A DNA stretch of 64,000 nt, from NCBI GenBank assembly GCA_963748105.1, contig CAVVHP010000011.1, positions 310,001 to 374,000 of the forward strand, in the 5' to 3' direction. Below the pieces are notes generated by a model. That model did no database searches, was not told the DNA's origin, and saw nothing but the letters and a program-made list of their open reading frames with translations. Source of the stretch: JAKAGZ01 sp963748105. Its GTDB lineage: Bacteria; Bacteroidota; Ignavibacteria; Ignavibacteriales; Ignavibacteriaceae. Positions 37,748 to 46,080 of this stretch are shown here, piece by piece (positions within the stretch are counted from its first letter, which is position 1; each line of letters opens with the position of its first letter). Both the position numbers and the translations under genes were made by a program.

Positions 37748-37869
37748 TACATTTTCTCCTTATTAAAAACAGCTTCCAAACATACTGAATTATTAGAATT
37801 TTTTCTATAAATTAAACCATTAGATTTTAATTAAAGTTCAATTATATTAGATAATTAGGTAAGTCCAAG

Positions 37870-38523
37870 GTGAAGAAACTCCTCATAATCCCTTTGTTTT
37901 TAATATTTTCTGGTTGCCTGAATTATATTCAGGATGTTAATCTTTATGCAGACGGATCCGGTAAAATGAGGATTACCTACTGGATGAAAATGCTGGATTC
38001 AGACAATCTTAAAGCACTGGATAAAATTGGACTTTTTAATGCTGATTCAATAAAAAATGAATTCAGTTCAAAATACAATAAGATTAAGGATGTGCAGGTT
38101 TATACTGATACTACAGATAGCACGATGCATGCAATTATAGAATTAACTTTCTCCAATATTGACTCACTTAATAATTCCAAAGCATTTGCTAATTTAAATT
38201 TTTCATTGACTGATGGAGCAGCAGGACAAAAGGTGTTTTCTCAATTTATTCCACCAATAGCAACGGGCTTTGGATTTGATGGAAACAATTTTATTGTGAC
38301 CTACAAATATACCTTTGCGGGCAATGTTATTTCAAGTAATGCAACCTCTAATGATGGACGCACTTTGATCTGGAAATATTCAATTGCCGATATTGGAAGC
38401 GGGAAAAAGATAGCGGTTACATTTAAGCCTTTTAGGTTAAAAGAGACCCCTTACTGGATATATTACCTTATGGGAGCGGTATTACTTTTGGTACTCGTTT
38501 TTCTGATGCGGAAAAAGAAATAA
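37870..38523 (+). CDS. Lipoprotein with C-terminal membrane anchor
   Basis: 217 residues beginning with a lipoprotein signal (LLIIPLFLIFSGC, Cys at about 16). The body has alternating beta patterns (VNLYADGSGKMRITYWMKML, IVTYKYTFAGNVIS) reminiscent of the LppM/DUF3153 group. It ends with a single hydrophobic span (WIYYLMGAVLLLVLVFLM) and a basic RKKK tail, so the chain is tied to the membrane at both ends, with the domain outside the cytoplasm. GTG start after CCAAG. Function unknown. It is monocistronic and divergent from the zinc ribbon gene. Confidence 0.8.
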   Translation: MKKLLIIPLFLIFSGCLNYIQDVNLYADGSGKMRITYWMKMLDSDNLKALDKIGLFNADSIKNEFSSKYNKIKDVQVYTDTTDSTMHAIIELTFSNIDSLNNSKAFANLNFSLTDGAAGQKVFSQFIPPIATGFGFDGNNFIVTYKYTFAGNVISSNATSNDGRTLIWKYSIADIGSGKKIAVTFKPFRLKETPYWIYYLMGAVLLLVLVFLMRKKK

Positions 38524-38643
38524 AAGTGGATGATACAGGCTGTTTTTCAACGTTTTTACTGCCCACTCATGTTGACTTACCAGACGTAATTATTTATATT
38601 TCTTGTCTATATTTTTATAAAAATAACAATAAAACTGCGGTTT

Positions 38644-39592
38644 ATGTTAGCAAGTGATTATAAAATCTTTTCGGGTAGTTCAAACCAGGGCTTAGCTGAA
38701 AAAATTGCTAACAAACTTGATAAGCCGCTTGGTAGTGTTGAGCTTAAAAGGTTTAGTGACGGAGAGATCTGGGTTAAGTACGGAGAAAATATTCGTGGTT
38801 CAGAAGTTTTTATTATTCAATCCACAAACCCACCGGCTGAAAATCTTTTAGAATTACTTTTAATGTTGGATGCAGCAAAAAGAGCATCAGCAACCAGGAT
38901 AACAGCCGTAATTCCATATTTTGGTTATTCAAGGCAGGATCGAAAAGATCAGCCAAGGGTTTCTATTACAGCTAAACTCGTTGCTAATTTAATAACTGTT
39001 GCCGGAGCTGACAGGGTGATGACAATGGATCTTCACGCTGCTCAGATCCAGGGATTCTTTGATATCCCGTTTGACCATCTTTATGGTTCAACAATGTTTA
39101 CAGGGTTCTTGATAGCATAAAGCAATAATCTTGTTGTTGTTTCTCCCGATGTTGGCGGAATTAAAATGGCAAGGTCATATGCCAAAAGGCTTCATGCCGA
39201 TCTTGTTGTTATTGATAAAAGAAGACCAAAACAGAATCTTGCTGAGGTTGTTCATATTATTGGTAATGTAGATGGCAAAGATATTCTTTTGGTTGATGAC
39301 TTGATTGATACAGCAGGTACATTTGTTGGAGCAATAGATGCACTGAAGAAAAATGGTGCAAAAAATATTTATGGCGCTATTACTCATCCGCTATTTTCAG
39401 GCCCTGCATCTGGAAAGAATACAAAATTCAGAATTGAGCAAGCTTTATGTATCCGATACAATATCAATGAAGCTTGATGAAAAATCAGATAAAATAGAAA
39501 AAGTAAGTGCGTCAGAAATTTTTGCTGAAGCAATTCGCAGAACATATAATAATGAATCAATAAGTTCACTTTTTGATATAGATAAAGGATAA
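38644..39592 (+). CDS. prs: Ribose-phosphate pyrophosphokinase (interrupted reading frame)
   Basis: PRPP synthase, which makes PRPP from ribose 5-phosphate and ATP for nucleotide, histidine and tryptophan synthesis. The pieces together give about 316 residues, full length. Visible are KIFSGSSNQGLAEKI, FSDGEIWVKYGENIRGSEVF, PYFGYSRQDRKDQPR, MTMDLHAAQIQGFFDIP, VSPDVGG, and the PRPP loop ILLVDDLIDTAGT. The frame is broken twice. A stop at 39118-39120 falls in the variable loop before VSPDVGG, where small indels nearby (e.g. one missing base near 39111 and two near 39124) would give the usual loop length. One surplus G at 39412-39413 shifts the last 60 residues. An essential gene in this state suggests sequence errors. 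It lies 23 bp upstream of rplY. Confidence 0.88.
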
Positions 39593-39615
39593 ATTTTTTA
39601 GTTCTTGGAGAAAAA

Positions 39616-40281
39616 ATGGAAAAAGTAGTTTTAAAGGCAAACATTAGAGAAACAAAATTAAAATCCGAAACCAATACTTTACGCAATAAAGGAGAAGTTC
39701 CCGGGATATATTATTCAAAACATGATGAGCCATTGTCTATAAGTGTTGAAGAAAATTCACTTAATCCCGCTGGTATTTACTGCTGAGACACATTTGGTTT
39801 CGCTTGATATCGAGGGAAAGGACAGGAATATGACTGCATTATTAAAGATGTACAGTTTGACCCGGTTACGGATAAAGTAATTCATTTTGACTTGTTAGGT
39901 TTAACTTCCGGTGAAACTTTTCAGCTGGAAGTTCCGGTTCAGTTTCTTGGGAGCCCTGTTGGTATTAAAGAAGGCGGAGTACTTCAGCAGTTTCTGCATA
40001 AACTGGAAGTAGAGTGCTTGCCTAAAGATATTCCACAGCATATAGACGTTGATGTCACAAATCTGAGTATTGGTGATTCAATTCACGTTAGTGAGTTAAA
40101 TATTGAAAATATTACTATACTAAATCCTGAAGATACAGTTCTCGTTTCTGTCACACATCCTAAGGTTGAAGCTGAACCAGTTGCTGAGGAAGTTGCCGAG
40201 GGTGAAGAAGGCGAAGAACAGGCAGAACCGGAAGTAATTGGCAAAGGAAAAGCTGACGAAGAAGAGGAAGGAAAAGAATAG
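39616..40281 (+). CDS. rplY: 50S ribosomal protein bL25 (long CTC form, two compensating frameshifts)
   Basis: A ribosomal protein that binds 5S rRNA. The first 49 residues (MEKVVLKANIRETKLKSETN and on) are in the annotated frame, then a surplus C in CCC at 39766-39768 shifts the reading. Repaired, it continues LVFTAETHLVSLDIEGK. A missing G at about 39820 restores the frame from GQEYDCIIKDVQFDPVT onwards. The CTC domain follows (HIDVDVTNLSIGDSIHVSEL), then an acidic tail rich in Glu. The total of about 221 residues is normal for the TL5/CTC type. The frame before and after is the same, so the two indels cancel. It is followed by pth, the classic order. Confidence 0.87.
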
Positions 40282-40288
40282 CATTGAT

Positions 40289-40912
40289 GTGCGAGTAATA
40301 TTTGGAATTGGAAACCCCGGTAATCGTTATCTTTATAACAGGCACAATATTGGGTTTATGTTTTTAGATTATTTCGCAAATTCCCTGTCTCATTCTTTTA
40401 AACCTTCAAAATCAGACTATTATTTTACAGAGGGGAAACTTGATAACCAGAGTTTCTCCTTAATTAAACCTTCTACATATGTAAATAATAGTGGGATTGC
40501 AGCTTTACAGGCCATTCAAAATTATAAAATAGAAATTGAAGATTTTTTATTTATTTATGATGATCTCAACCTGGATTTTCCTGATTTGCGTGTCAGGGTT
40601 TCCGGAGGTGACGGCGGTCATAACGGATTAAATTCAGTTATTTATCATCTTGCATCTGAAGATTTTCCAAGATTAAGATTTGGAATCGGAAACAATTTTG
40701 AAAAAGGTAAAATGGCTGAATATGTTCTTACAGATTTTAATAATGAGGAAATGTCACAATTGAAAAATACCTTTAATGATGGTGTCTTTTTATTGAAGGA
40801 ATTTATCGTTGGTGGTACGAAAAATTTATTAGATGCCAACAGTAAATTGGCAAAAATTAAAAATGGTAACAATTTATTGAACGATTCTAAAAGTAATCCG
40901 GAGAACTTATGA
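40289..40912 (+). CDS. pth: Peptidyl-tRNA hydrolase
   Basis: A 207-residue enzyme releasing tRNA from stalled peptidyl-tRNA. From the GTG at 40289 it reads MRVIFGIGNPGNRYLYNRHN, with catalytic His19. YVNNSGIAAL, FIYDDLNLDFPDLRVR and GDGGHNGLNSVIYHL are family signatures. The GTG is chosen because the family starts directly with this strand. An in-frame TTG at 40238 would overlap rplY by 44 bp and add a Lys-rich stretch that is only the shadow of the rplY tail. The end overlaps hppA by 4 bp. Length normal. Confidence 0.93.
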   Translation: MRVIFGIGNPGNRYLYNRHNIGFMFLDYFANSLSHSFKPSKSDYYFTEGKLDNQSFSLIKPSTYVNNSGIAALQAIQNYKIEIEDFLFIYDDLNLDFPDLRVRVSGGDGGHNGLNSVIYHLASEDFPRLRFGIGNNFEKGKMAEYVLTDFNNEEMSQLKNTFNDGVFLLKEFIVGGTKNLLDANSKLAKIKNGNNLLNDSKSNPENL

Positions 40913-43096
40913 GTCTTTACATTAACATTATTCCATTGTTCGGAGTTCTGGCGCTTTTGTATACTTTCTGGAAATCTTCCTGGGTTTCAAAACAAGATCC
41001 GGGTACAGAAAAAATGGTTAAAATTTCAAGCCATATTTCAGAAGGCGCAATGGCATTTCTTAAAGCTGAATATAAAGTGCTTATTATTTTTGTGATTTGT
41101 GTTGCAATTCTACTGGCAGTTTCTGCAGACACTCAAAACTCTTCACCTCTTGTTGGTGTTTCTTTTATTGTTGGAGCATTTTGTTCCGCTCTTGCAGGAT
41201 TTATCGGGATGAAAGTAGCGACAAAAGCTAATGTTAGAACTACAAATGCAGCAAGAACAAGTTTAGGCAGGGCACTTGAAATTGCTTTTGCCGGCGGTTC
41301 AGTTATGGGAATGGGCGTTGTTGGTCTGGGTGTTCTCGGGCTTGGCGCTTTATTTATGATTTATAGTGATGCATTTCGGAGTTGGTAGAGTTCAGGATCT
41401 CAATAGAGTAATTACAATAATAACCGGATTTTCATTCGGTGCTTCATCAATCGCACTGTTTGCAAGAGTAGGTGGCGGTATTTATACAAAGGCTGCTGAT
41501 GTTGGTGCTGACCTTGTTGGAAAAGTTGAAGCTGGAATTCCGGAAGATCATCCTTTGAATCCTGCTACCATTGCGGATAACGTTGGTGATAATGTTGGTG
41601 ACGTTGCCGGTATGGGCGCGGATTTATTTGAATCTTATGTCGGTTCAATTGTTGGTACAATGGTTCTGGGTGCTGCATTTTTTGGCTACCCTGAGTTTCA
41701 GGATCAATTTCACGGACTCGGTGCTGTTCTGCTTCCTCTTGTAATTGCCGGTGTCGGAATTGTAATGTCAATTGTTGGTACTTTTTTAGTTAGGGTTAAA
41801 GAAGGTGGCGATCCCCAAAAGGCTCTTAACCGTGGTGAATTTGGTTCATCACTAATTATGATTGTTGCTTTGTACTTTATAATTAAGTGGATGCTTCCTG
41901 ATACCTGGACATTTGACGATCCACTGTATGGTGTGACAAAAACTATTACTTCAACCGGAATTTTTCTCTCAACTGTAATAGGTCTTGTTGCGGGAGTTTT
42001 AATTGGAATTATTACTGAGTATTACACTGGGACAGGAAAAAAACCAGTGCTTAGCATTGTAAGGCAATCGTTTACCGGTAGTGCAACAAATATTATTGCC
42101 GGAATTGGAAACGGGATGTTTTCAACAGCTTTACCAATCATAGTGCTTGCAGGTTCAATTATTGGTGCTTTTCATTTTGGCGGACTTTATGGAATTGCTA
42201 TTGCAGCTGTTGGAATGCTTTCAAATACAGGTATACAGTTAGCTGTAGATGCATATGGACCTATTTCTGACAATGCAGGTGGAATTGCTGAGATGTCCGA
42301 TCTTCCAAAAGAAGTAAGACAAAGGACTGATAAACTTGATGCTGTGGGAAATACAACAGCAGCTATTGGAAAAGGATTTGCAATTGGCTCAGCAGCATTA
42401 ACCGCACTTGCATTATTTGGTGCTTTTATGACTGCTGCAAATATCAGGACAATTGATATTTCAAAAGCAGATGTAATGGCCGGACTTTTCCTTGGTGGTA
42501 TGTTACCGTTTTTATTTTCAGCCCTTGCAATGAAAGCTGTTGGAAGAGCTGCAATGTCAATGATTGAAGAAGTTAGAAGACAGTTTAAGACAATACCGGC
42601 ACTCACCGCTGCGCTTGAAGTAATGAAAAGAAATGGCAGTAAAGAACAATCTGAGTGGTCTTCTGAAGATAAGGCAACCTTTGATAAAGCTGATGGAGTT
42701 GCCGAGTATGGTAAATGTGTTGAGATATCAACAAAAGCAGCCATTAGAGAAATGGTAATTCCTGGACTTTTGGCAGTAATTGCACCTGTATTAATCGGTT
42801 ATGCCGGTGGTCCTGAAATGCTGGGTGGGTTACTTGCAGGAGTAACAGTAACCGGTGTGCTTATGGCAATTTTCCAATCAAATGCAGGTGGTGCATGGGA
42901 TAATGCCAAAAAGACATTTGAAGAAGGTGTAGAAATCAATGGTGAAAAATATATGAAGGGATCAGATCCTCATAAAGCAGCTGTTGTTGGCGATACTGTT
43001 GGTGATCCGTTCAAGGATACTTCAGGTCCGTCACTAAATATTCTTATTAAGCTGATGGCTGTTGTTTCCCTTGTTATTGCACCGTTAATTAAATAA
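40909..43096 (+). CDS. hppA: Membrane-bound ion-pumping pyrophosphatase, K+-dependent type (one frameshift)
   Basis: About 728 residues once one base is removed. It hydrolyses PPi to pump H+ and/or Na+ across the cytoplasmic membrane. A surplus C at 41377 ends the first frame at 41388; without it the text runs MIYSDAFGVGRVQDLNRVIT without gap. Signatures are DVGADLVGKVEAGIPEDHP (PPi binding), NVGDNVGDVAGMGADLFESY and GDTVGDPFKDTSGPSLNILI. GNTTAAIGKGFAIGSAAL carries Ala where K+-independent enzymes have Lys, which marks the K+-dependent class, many of which pump Na+; ion specificity itself is not certain. About 16 membrane spans. It overlaps pth by 4 bp. Confidence 0.92.
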
Positions 43097-43191
43097 ATTT
43101 AAAATCGATCTTTAAATAACATAATATATTAATCCCTGCTCTCATCAAAGAATGAGGGCCCAAAATGACCGAAGGGAGGTGAAAGAGTAAG

Positions 43192-43608
43192 ATGAAAAAT
43201 AACGTCTACGAAAGTGCAGTAATTATAAACGCTGCTCTCGATGATGAACAGATTCAGGGCATGATATCACGCATTAAAGATACTATAGTAAATAATGGTG
43301 GTGAGATCAGAGACCTTGAAGACTGGGGTAGAAAAAGATTGGCCTATGTGGTTAATAAAAGCAAGGTTGGATACTATGTAATATTTAGATTCAACGCCCC
43401 CCCAAGCCTAATTACTAAGCTTGAAAGATTCTACGTTCTGGACGAACAATTCCTCAGATATTTAACAATTAAACTCGATAGTGATGCTGTAGAATTCCTG
43501 GAAAAGAACAAAGAAGCAGAGCTTAGTCAGTCAGAAAATTCTGGTAAAGAAACTGAAGGTTCTGCTGAGGCTAAGGAAAAAAGCGAAGAATCTACAGAGA
43601 AAGAGTAA
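43192..43608 (+). CDS. rpsF: 30S ribosomal protein bS6
   Basis: A 138-residue ribosomal protein binding the central domain of 16S rRNA with bS18. NNVYESAVIINAALDDEQIQ, EIRDLEDWGRKRLAYVVNKS and YVLDEQFLRYLTIKL are the bS6 signatures. A Ser/Glu/Lys-rich tail of about 30 residues is disordered. A strong binding site (GGGAGGTGA, 43174-43182) lies upstream. The 95-bp leader holds a small hairpin (CTCAT / ATGAG, 43141-43156) and a CCG, which could form the known S6:S18 autoregulatory motif, but I cannot confirm that. First gene of rpsF-ssb-rpsR-rplI. Confidence 0.96.
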   Translation: MKNNVYESAVIINAALDDEQIQGMISRIKDTIVNNGGEIRDLEDWGRKRLAYVVNKSKVGYYVIFRFNAPPSLITKLERFYVLDEQFLRYLTIKLDSDAVEFLEKNKEAELSQSENSGKETEGSAEAKEKSEESTEKE

Positions 43609-43645
43609 TAATTTTTAACTATGATTTAAGTATGGAGGAATAACC

Positions 43646-44138
43646 ATGGCCGATTTGAAAATGCCTGAGATAAACTATGTTATAGTTGCTGGTAATCTTA
43701 CAAAAGATCCGGTTTTTAGGCAGACTACAAATAATACTCCTGTTGTAAATTTTTCTATTGCATCAAATAGAAAATATAAAGATAGTTCAAACCAGTGGCA
43801 GGAAGATGTATGTTACGTGGGCATTGTAGCTTGGAATAAATTGGCAGAAAGTTGCCGTGATAGATTAAAAAAAGGATATGCTGTACTTGTTGATGGCGAA
43901 TTACAAAGCCGAAGCTGGAAATCAGATGATGGTCATAACAGAAGCATCGTTGAAATTAAAGCCAGAAGAATTCAATTCCTGAATAAAAGAGGGAAAATGA
44001 ATGATTCTGAAAACGGACATAATGGCGAAGCTACATAATGATACAGACAATTCTGATGATGATAGTACAGATTATACAGAAGATTCATTCGATAAATTTT
44101 TATCAAATGAAGAATCTGATTTATTAAAAGATAAATAG
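43646..44138 (+). CDS. ssb: Single-stranded DNA-binding protein (acidic tail shifted out of frame)
   Basis: An SSB protein covering single-stranded DNA in replication and repair. The OB fold (1-113) is intact: INYVIVAGNLTKDPVFRQTT, VVNFSIASNRKYKDSSNQWQ, VGIVAWNKLAESCRDRLKKG, and VLVDGELQSRSWKSDDG. The frame stops at 44036-44038. Just beyond, in the +1 frame, 33 codons encode a strongly acidic peptide (NDTDNSDDDSTDYTEDSFDK...) ending at TAG 44136-44138, 9 bp before rpsR. Removing one base near 44036 joins them and gives about 163 residues with the acidic C-terminus that SSBs use to recruit partners, although the classic DDDIPF end is not present. GGAGGAA lies upstream of the ATG. Confidence 0.88.
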
Positions 44139-44147
44139 GTTTAAAAA

Positions 44148-44378
44148 ATGAGAAATGAAGTAAAAACTAAAAAAGTATGTCGATTTACTCAAAACAATGT
44201 TAAGTATATCGACTACAAAGACGTTAAATTATTACAGCGCTATACTACTGAACAGGGAAAAATAATTCCTAAAAGAATTACAGGTACAAGCGCTAAATAT
44301 CAAAGACAATTATCACTTGCTATTAAACGTGCCAGACATATGGCTCTTCTGCCTTATGTTTCTGATACTTTAAAATAG
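44148..44378 (+). CDS. rpsR: 30S ribosomal protein bS18
   Basis: A 76-residue ribosomal protein that pairs with bS6 on 16S rRNA. KKVCRFTQNNVKYIDYKDVK and RYTTEQGKIIPKRITGTSAK are the family signature, and KYQRQLSLAIKRARHMALLP the conserved C-terminal half. A single Cys (residue 9) remains of the zinc-binding set seen in some bS18 forms. It sits between ssb and rplI. Confidence 0.97.
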   Translation: MRNEVKTKKVCRFTQNNVKYIDYKDVKLLQRYTTEQGKIIPKRITGTSAKYQRQLSLAIKRARHMALLPYVSDTLK

Positions 44379-44396
44379 CCTTTTACAGGAGCTAAA

Positions 44397-44840
44397 ATGA
44401 AAGTCATTTTAAGACAAAATGCAGAAGGTCTGGGACAGGTTGGTGATGTGGTTGATGTTAAAGACGGATATGCAAGAAATTATTTAATTCCTAGAAAAAT
44501 TGCTTATACAGCACTTAAGGGAAATATTCGTGCTCTCGAAGAAGAAAAGAAAACTCTTTCAAAGAAAAGAGAGCAGGAACTATCTGCTGCCGAAACTTTA
44601 GCGGCTGAATTGGAAAAAGTATCTGTCACCATTCCTGTACAGGTTGGTGAAGAAGATAAAATTTTCGGTTCAGTAACTACACAAATGATCTCAGATGCCC
44701 TTAAAGAAAAGGGACATGAATTGGACAAAAGAAAAATTGAAATCGATGAACCTATTAAAGCACTTGGTATTTACGGTGTAAGCATTAAACTGCATCCAAC
44801 TGTAAATGCAAAAATTAAAGTGTGGGTTGTTAGAGAGTAA
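44397..44840 (+). CDS. rplI: 50S ribosomal protein bL9
   Basis: A 147-residue ribosomal protein of two globular domains joined by a long helix. MKVILRQNAEGLGQVGDVVD and VKDGYARNYLIPRKIAY form the N-terminal 23S-binding domain, residues about 42-75 the charged helix, and KIFGSVTTQMISDALKEKGH begins the C-terminal domain. ACAGGAG binding site 7 bases before ATG. Last gene of its operon, closed by a strong terminator. Confidence 0.97.
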   Translation: MKVILRQNAEGLGQVGDVVDVKDGYARNYLIPRKIAYTALKGNIRALEEEKKTLSKKREQELSAAETLAAELEKVSVTIPVQVGEEDKIFGSVTTQMISDALKEKGHELDKRKIEIDEPIKALGIYGVSIKLHPTVNAKIKVWVVRE

Positions 44841-44860
44841 AATTTCCTTGGTCAGAAAAT

Positions 44861-44893
44861 AAAAAAGGAAAGCCGAAAAGCTTTCCTTTTTTT
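44861..44893. terminator. Bidirectional terminator rplI / rpmB
   Basis: AAAAAGGAAAGC, a short loop, then GCTTTCCTTTTTTT: a 12-bp stem with U-tracts in both directions, between two convergent genes. Confidence 0.9.
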
Positions 44894-44914
44894 ATTTTAA
44901 ATATCCTGAAGAAT

Positions 44915-45154
44915 TTAATGAACTTTTATCTTCTTTTCCTTTATGAGTTTTGCAACGTCCGAAGTACCGTTTTTTGCGATGCTTTTTATTGCTTTGGCAG
45001 AAAGCTTCAATGTAACAAACCTGTTTAATTCCTGAACCCAGATTCTTTTCTTCTGAAGGTTGGGTAAAAATCTTCTTTTGCTTCTGTTATGGGCGTGCGA
45101 TACATTATTTCCGGACATTGGTCCTATGCCGGTTAATTGACATTTTCTGGACAT
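44915..45154 (-). CDS. rpmB: 50S ribosomal protein bL28
   Basis: A 79-residue ribosomal protein. SRKCQLTGIGPMSGNNVSHA and HNRSKRRFLPNLQKKRIWV are the bL28 signature. Only one Cys (residue 5) is present, so it is a zinc-free form. Convergent with rplI and alone on its strand. Confidence 0.96.
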   Translation of the reverse strand: MSRKCQLTGIGPMSGNNVSHAHNRSKRRFLPNLQKKRIWVQELNRFVTLKLSAKAIKSIAKNGTSDVAKLIKEKKIKVH

Positions 45155-45300
45155 TGAAATCTCCTTGAGAACTTACCTTTATTATCAAATTTGAATCCCT
45201 AATATACTAAATTCATGATCAAAAAATGAAATTAATTTCTATAAAATTTCCTTGTTTTTAGTTAAAATCTGAAGCTTTTAGAGTGTAATTAAGAATTGGA

Positions 45301-45328
45301 TTGACTATAACAAAGGCATTATTATCTT
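45301..45328 (+). promoter_or_regulatory. Probable promoter of the YciO-type gene
   Basis: TTGACT (45301-45306), a 16-bp spacer and TATCTT (45323-45328), about 88 bp upstream of the ATG. Confidence 0.5.
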
Positions 45329-45415
45329 ACGTGGTGTAGATAAATGGTAGTCTGAAGACGGGGAAAATAACTAAAATTCTGCCTTTCATAGAATTAATCA
45401 AAGAAGGAGTAAGTT

Positions 45416-46027
45416 ATGGAATATTATGAACTTCACCCTGATAACCCCCAGATGAGGTATATTAACAAAGCTGTGAATATTTTGAGAGATGGAGGAGTAA
45501 TTATTTATCCGACTGACACGTATTATGGCATTGCGTGCGATATTTATAATAAAAAGGCAATTGAGAAACTTTTTGAAATTAAAAATGATTCGAGCGATAA
45601 ATTGTTCAGTTTTATTTGTTCAGATTTTAAAGAAATTTCCAAATATGCTAAAATTTCAGATTATGCTTATAAGAGAATGAAACATCTTTTACCGGGACCC
45701 TATACTTTTATTTTGCCTGCGGAAAAACTGGTACCAAAACAATTGTGGAGCAAAAGGAAAACGGTTGGGATCAGAATTCCGGACAACCCTGTTTCACTGG
45801 ACATAGTTAAAGAACTTGGTAACCCGATTGTCAGCACATCAACAACTAACAGAAAAGGAGATACTCTATTCGACCCTCTGGAAATTAAAAGTATTTTTTC
45901 TAATAAAGTTGATTTAATGCTCGCAAACGGAGCCCTTATAGGTGAAGCTTCTTCGGTTATTGATTTGAGTGAAGATGAACCTGAGATTATCCGTGAAGGT
46001 GCGGGTGATGTTGCGATGTTTGTTTAA
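45416..46027 (+). CDS. YciO-type Sua5/YrdC family protein
   Basis: A 203-residue protein of the YrdC/Sua5 fold. The opening MEYYELHPDNPQMRYINKAV and GGVIIYPTDTYYGIACDI resemble E. coli YciO more than TsaC (YciO also starts with an HPDNPQ segment), and LPGPYTFILPAEKLVPKQLW and VGIRIPDNPVSLDIVKELGN are the core. TsaC/Sua5 enzymes make threonylcarbamoyl-AMP for the t6A37 modification of tRNA; whether YciO types do so is not clear. If no other TsaC exists in the genome, this one may fill the role. AAGGAG binding site upstream. Followed by a terminator shared with dnaG. Confidence 0.85.
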   Translation: MEYYELHPDNPQMRYINKAVNILRDGGVIIYPTDTYYGIACDIYNKKAIEKLFEIKNDSSDKLFSFICSDFKEISKYAKISDYAYKRMKHLLPGPYTFILPAEKLVPKQLWSKRKTVGIRIPDNPVSLDIVKELGNPIVSTSTTNRKGDTLFDPLEIKSIFSNKVDLMLANGALIGEASSVIDLSEDEPEIIREGAGDVAMFV

Positions 46028-46048
46028 TTAGATACTAAAATAGAACTT

Positions 46049-46080
46049 AAAAACCCGGTAAAATATTTGCCGGGTTTTTT
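46049..46080. terminator. Bidirectional terminator YciO gene / dnaG
   Basis: AAAAACCCGG, an 11-base loop, then CCGGGTTTTTTT. It serves the plus-strand gene and slightly overlaps the stop codon of dnaG on the minus strand. Confidence 0.9.

Noticed and set aside
40238..40288. Upstream TTG start for pth, overlapping rplY
   Set aside because: The added residues are the shadow of the acidic rplY tail; GTG 40289 begins exactly at the conserved first strand.
41366..41388. Programmed frameshifting in hppA
   Set aside because: There is no slippery heptamer or downstream pseudoknot; one surplus C explains the break, and other genes nearby show the same type of error.
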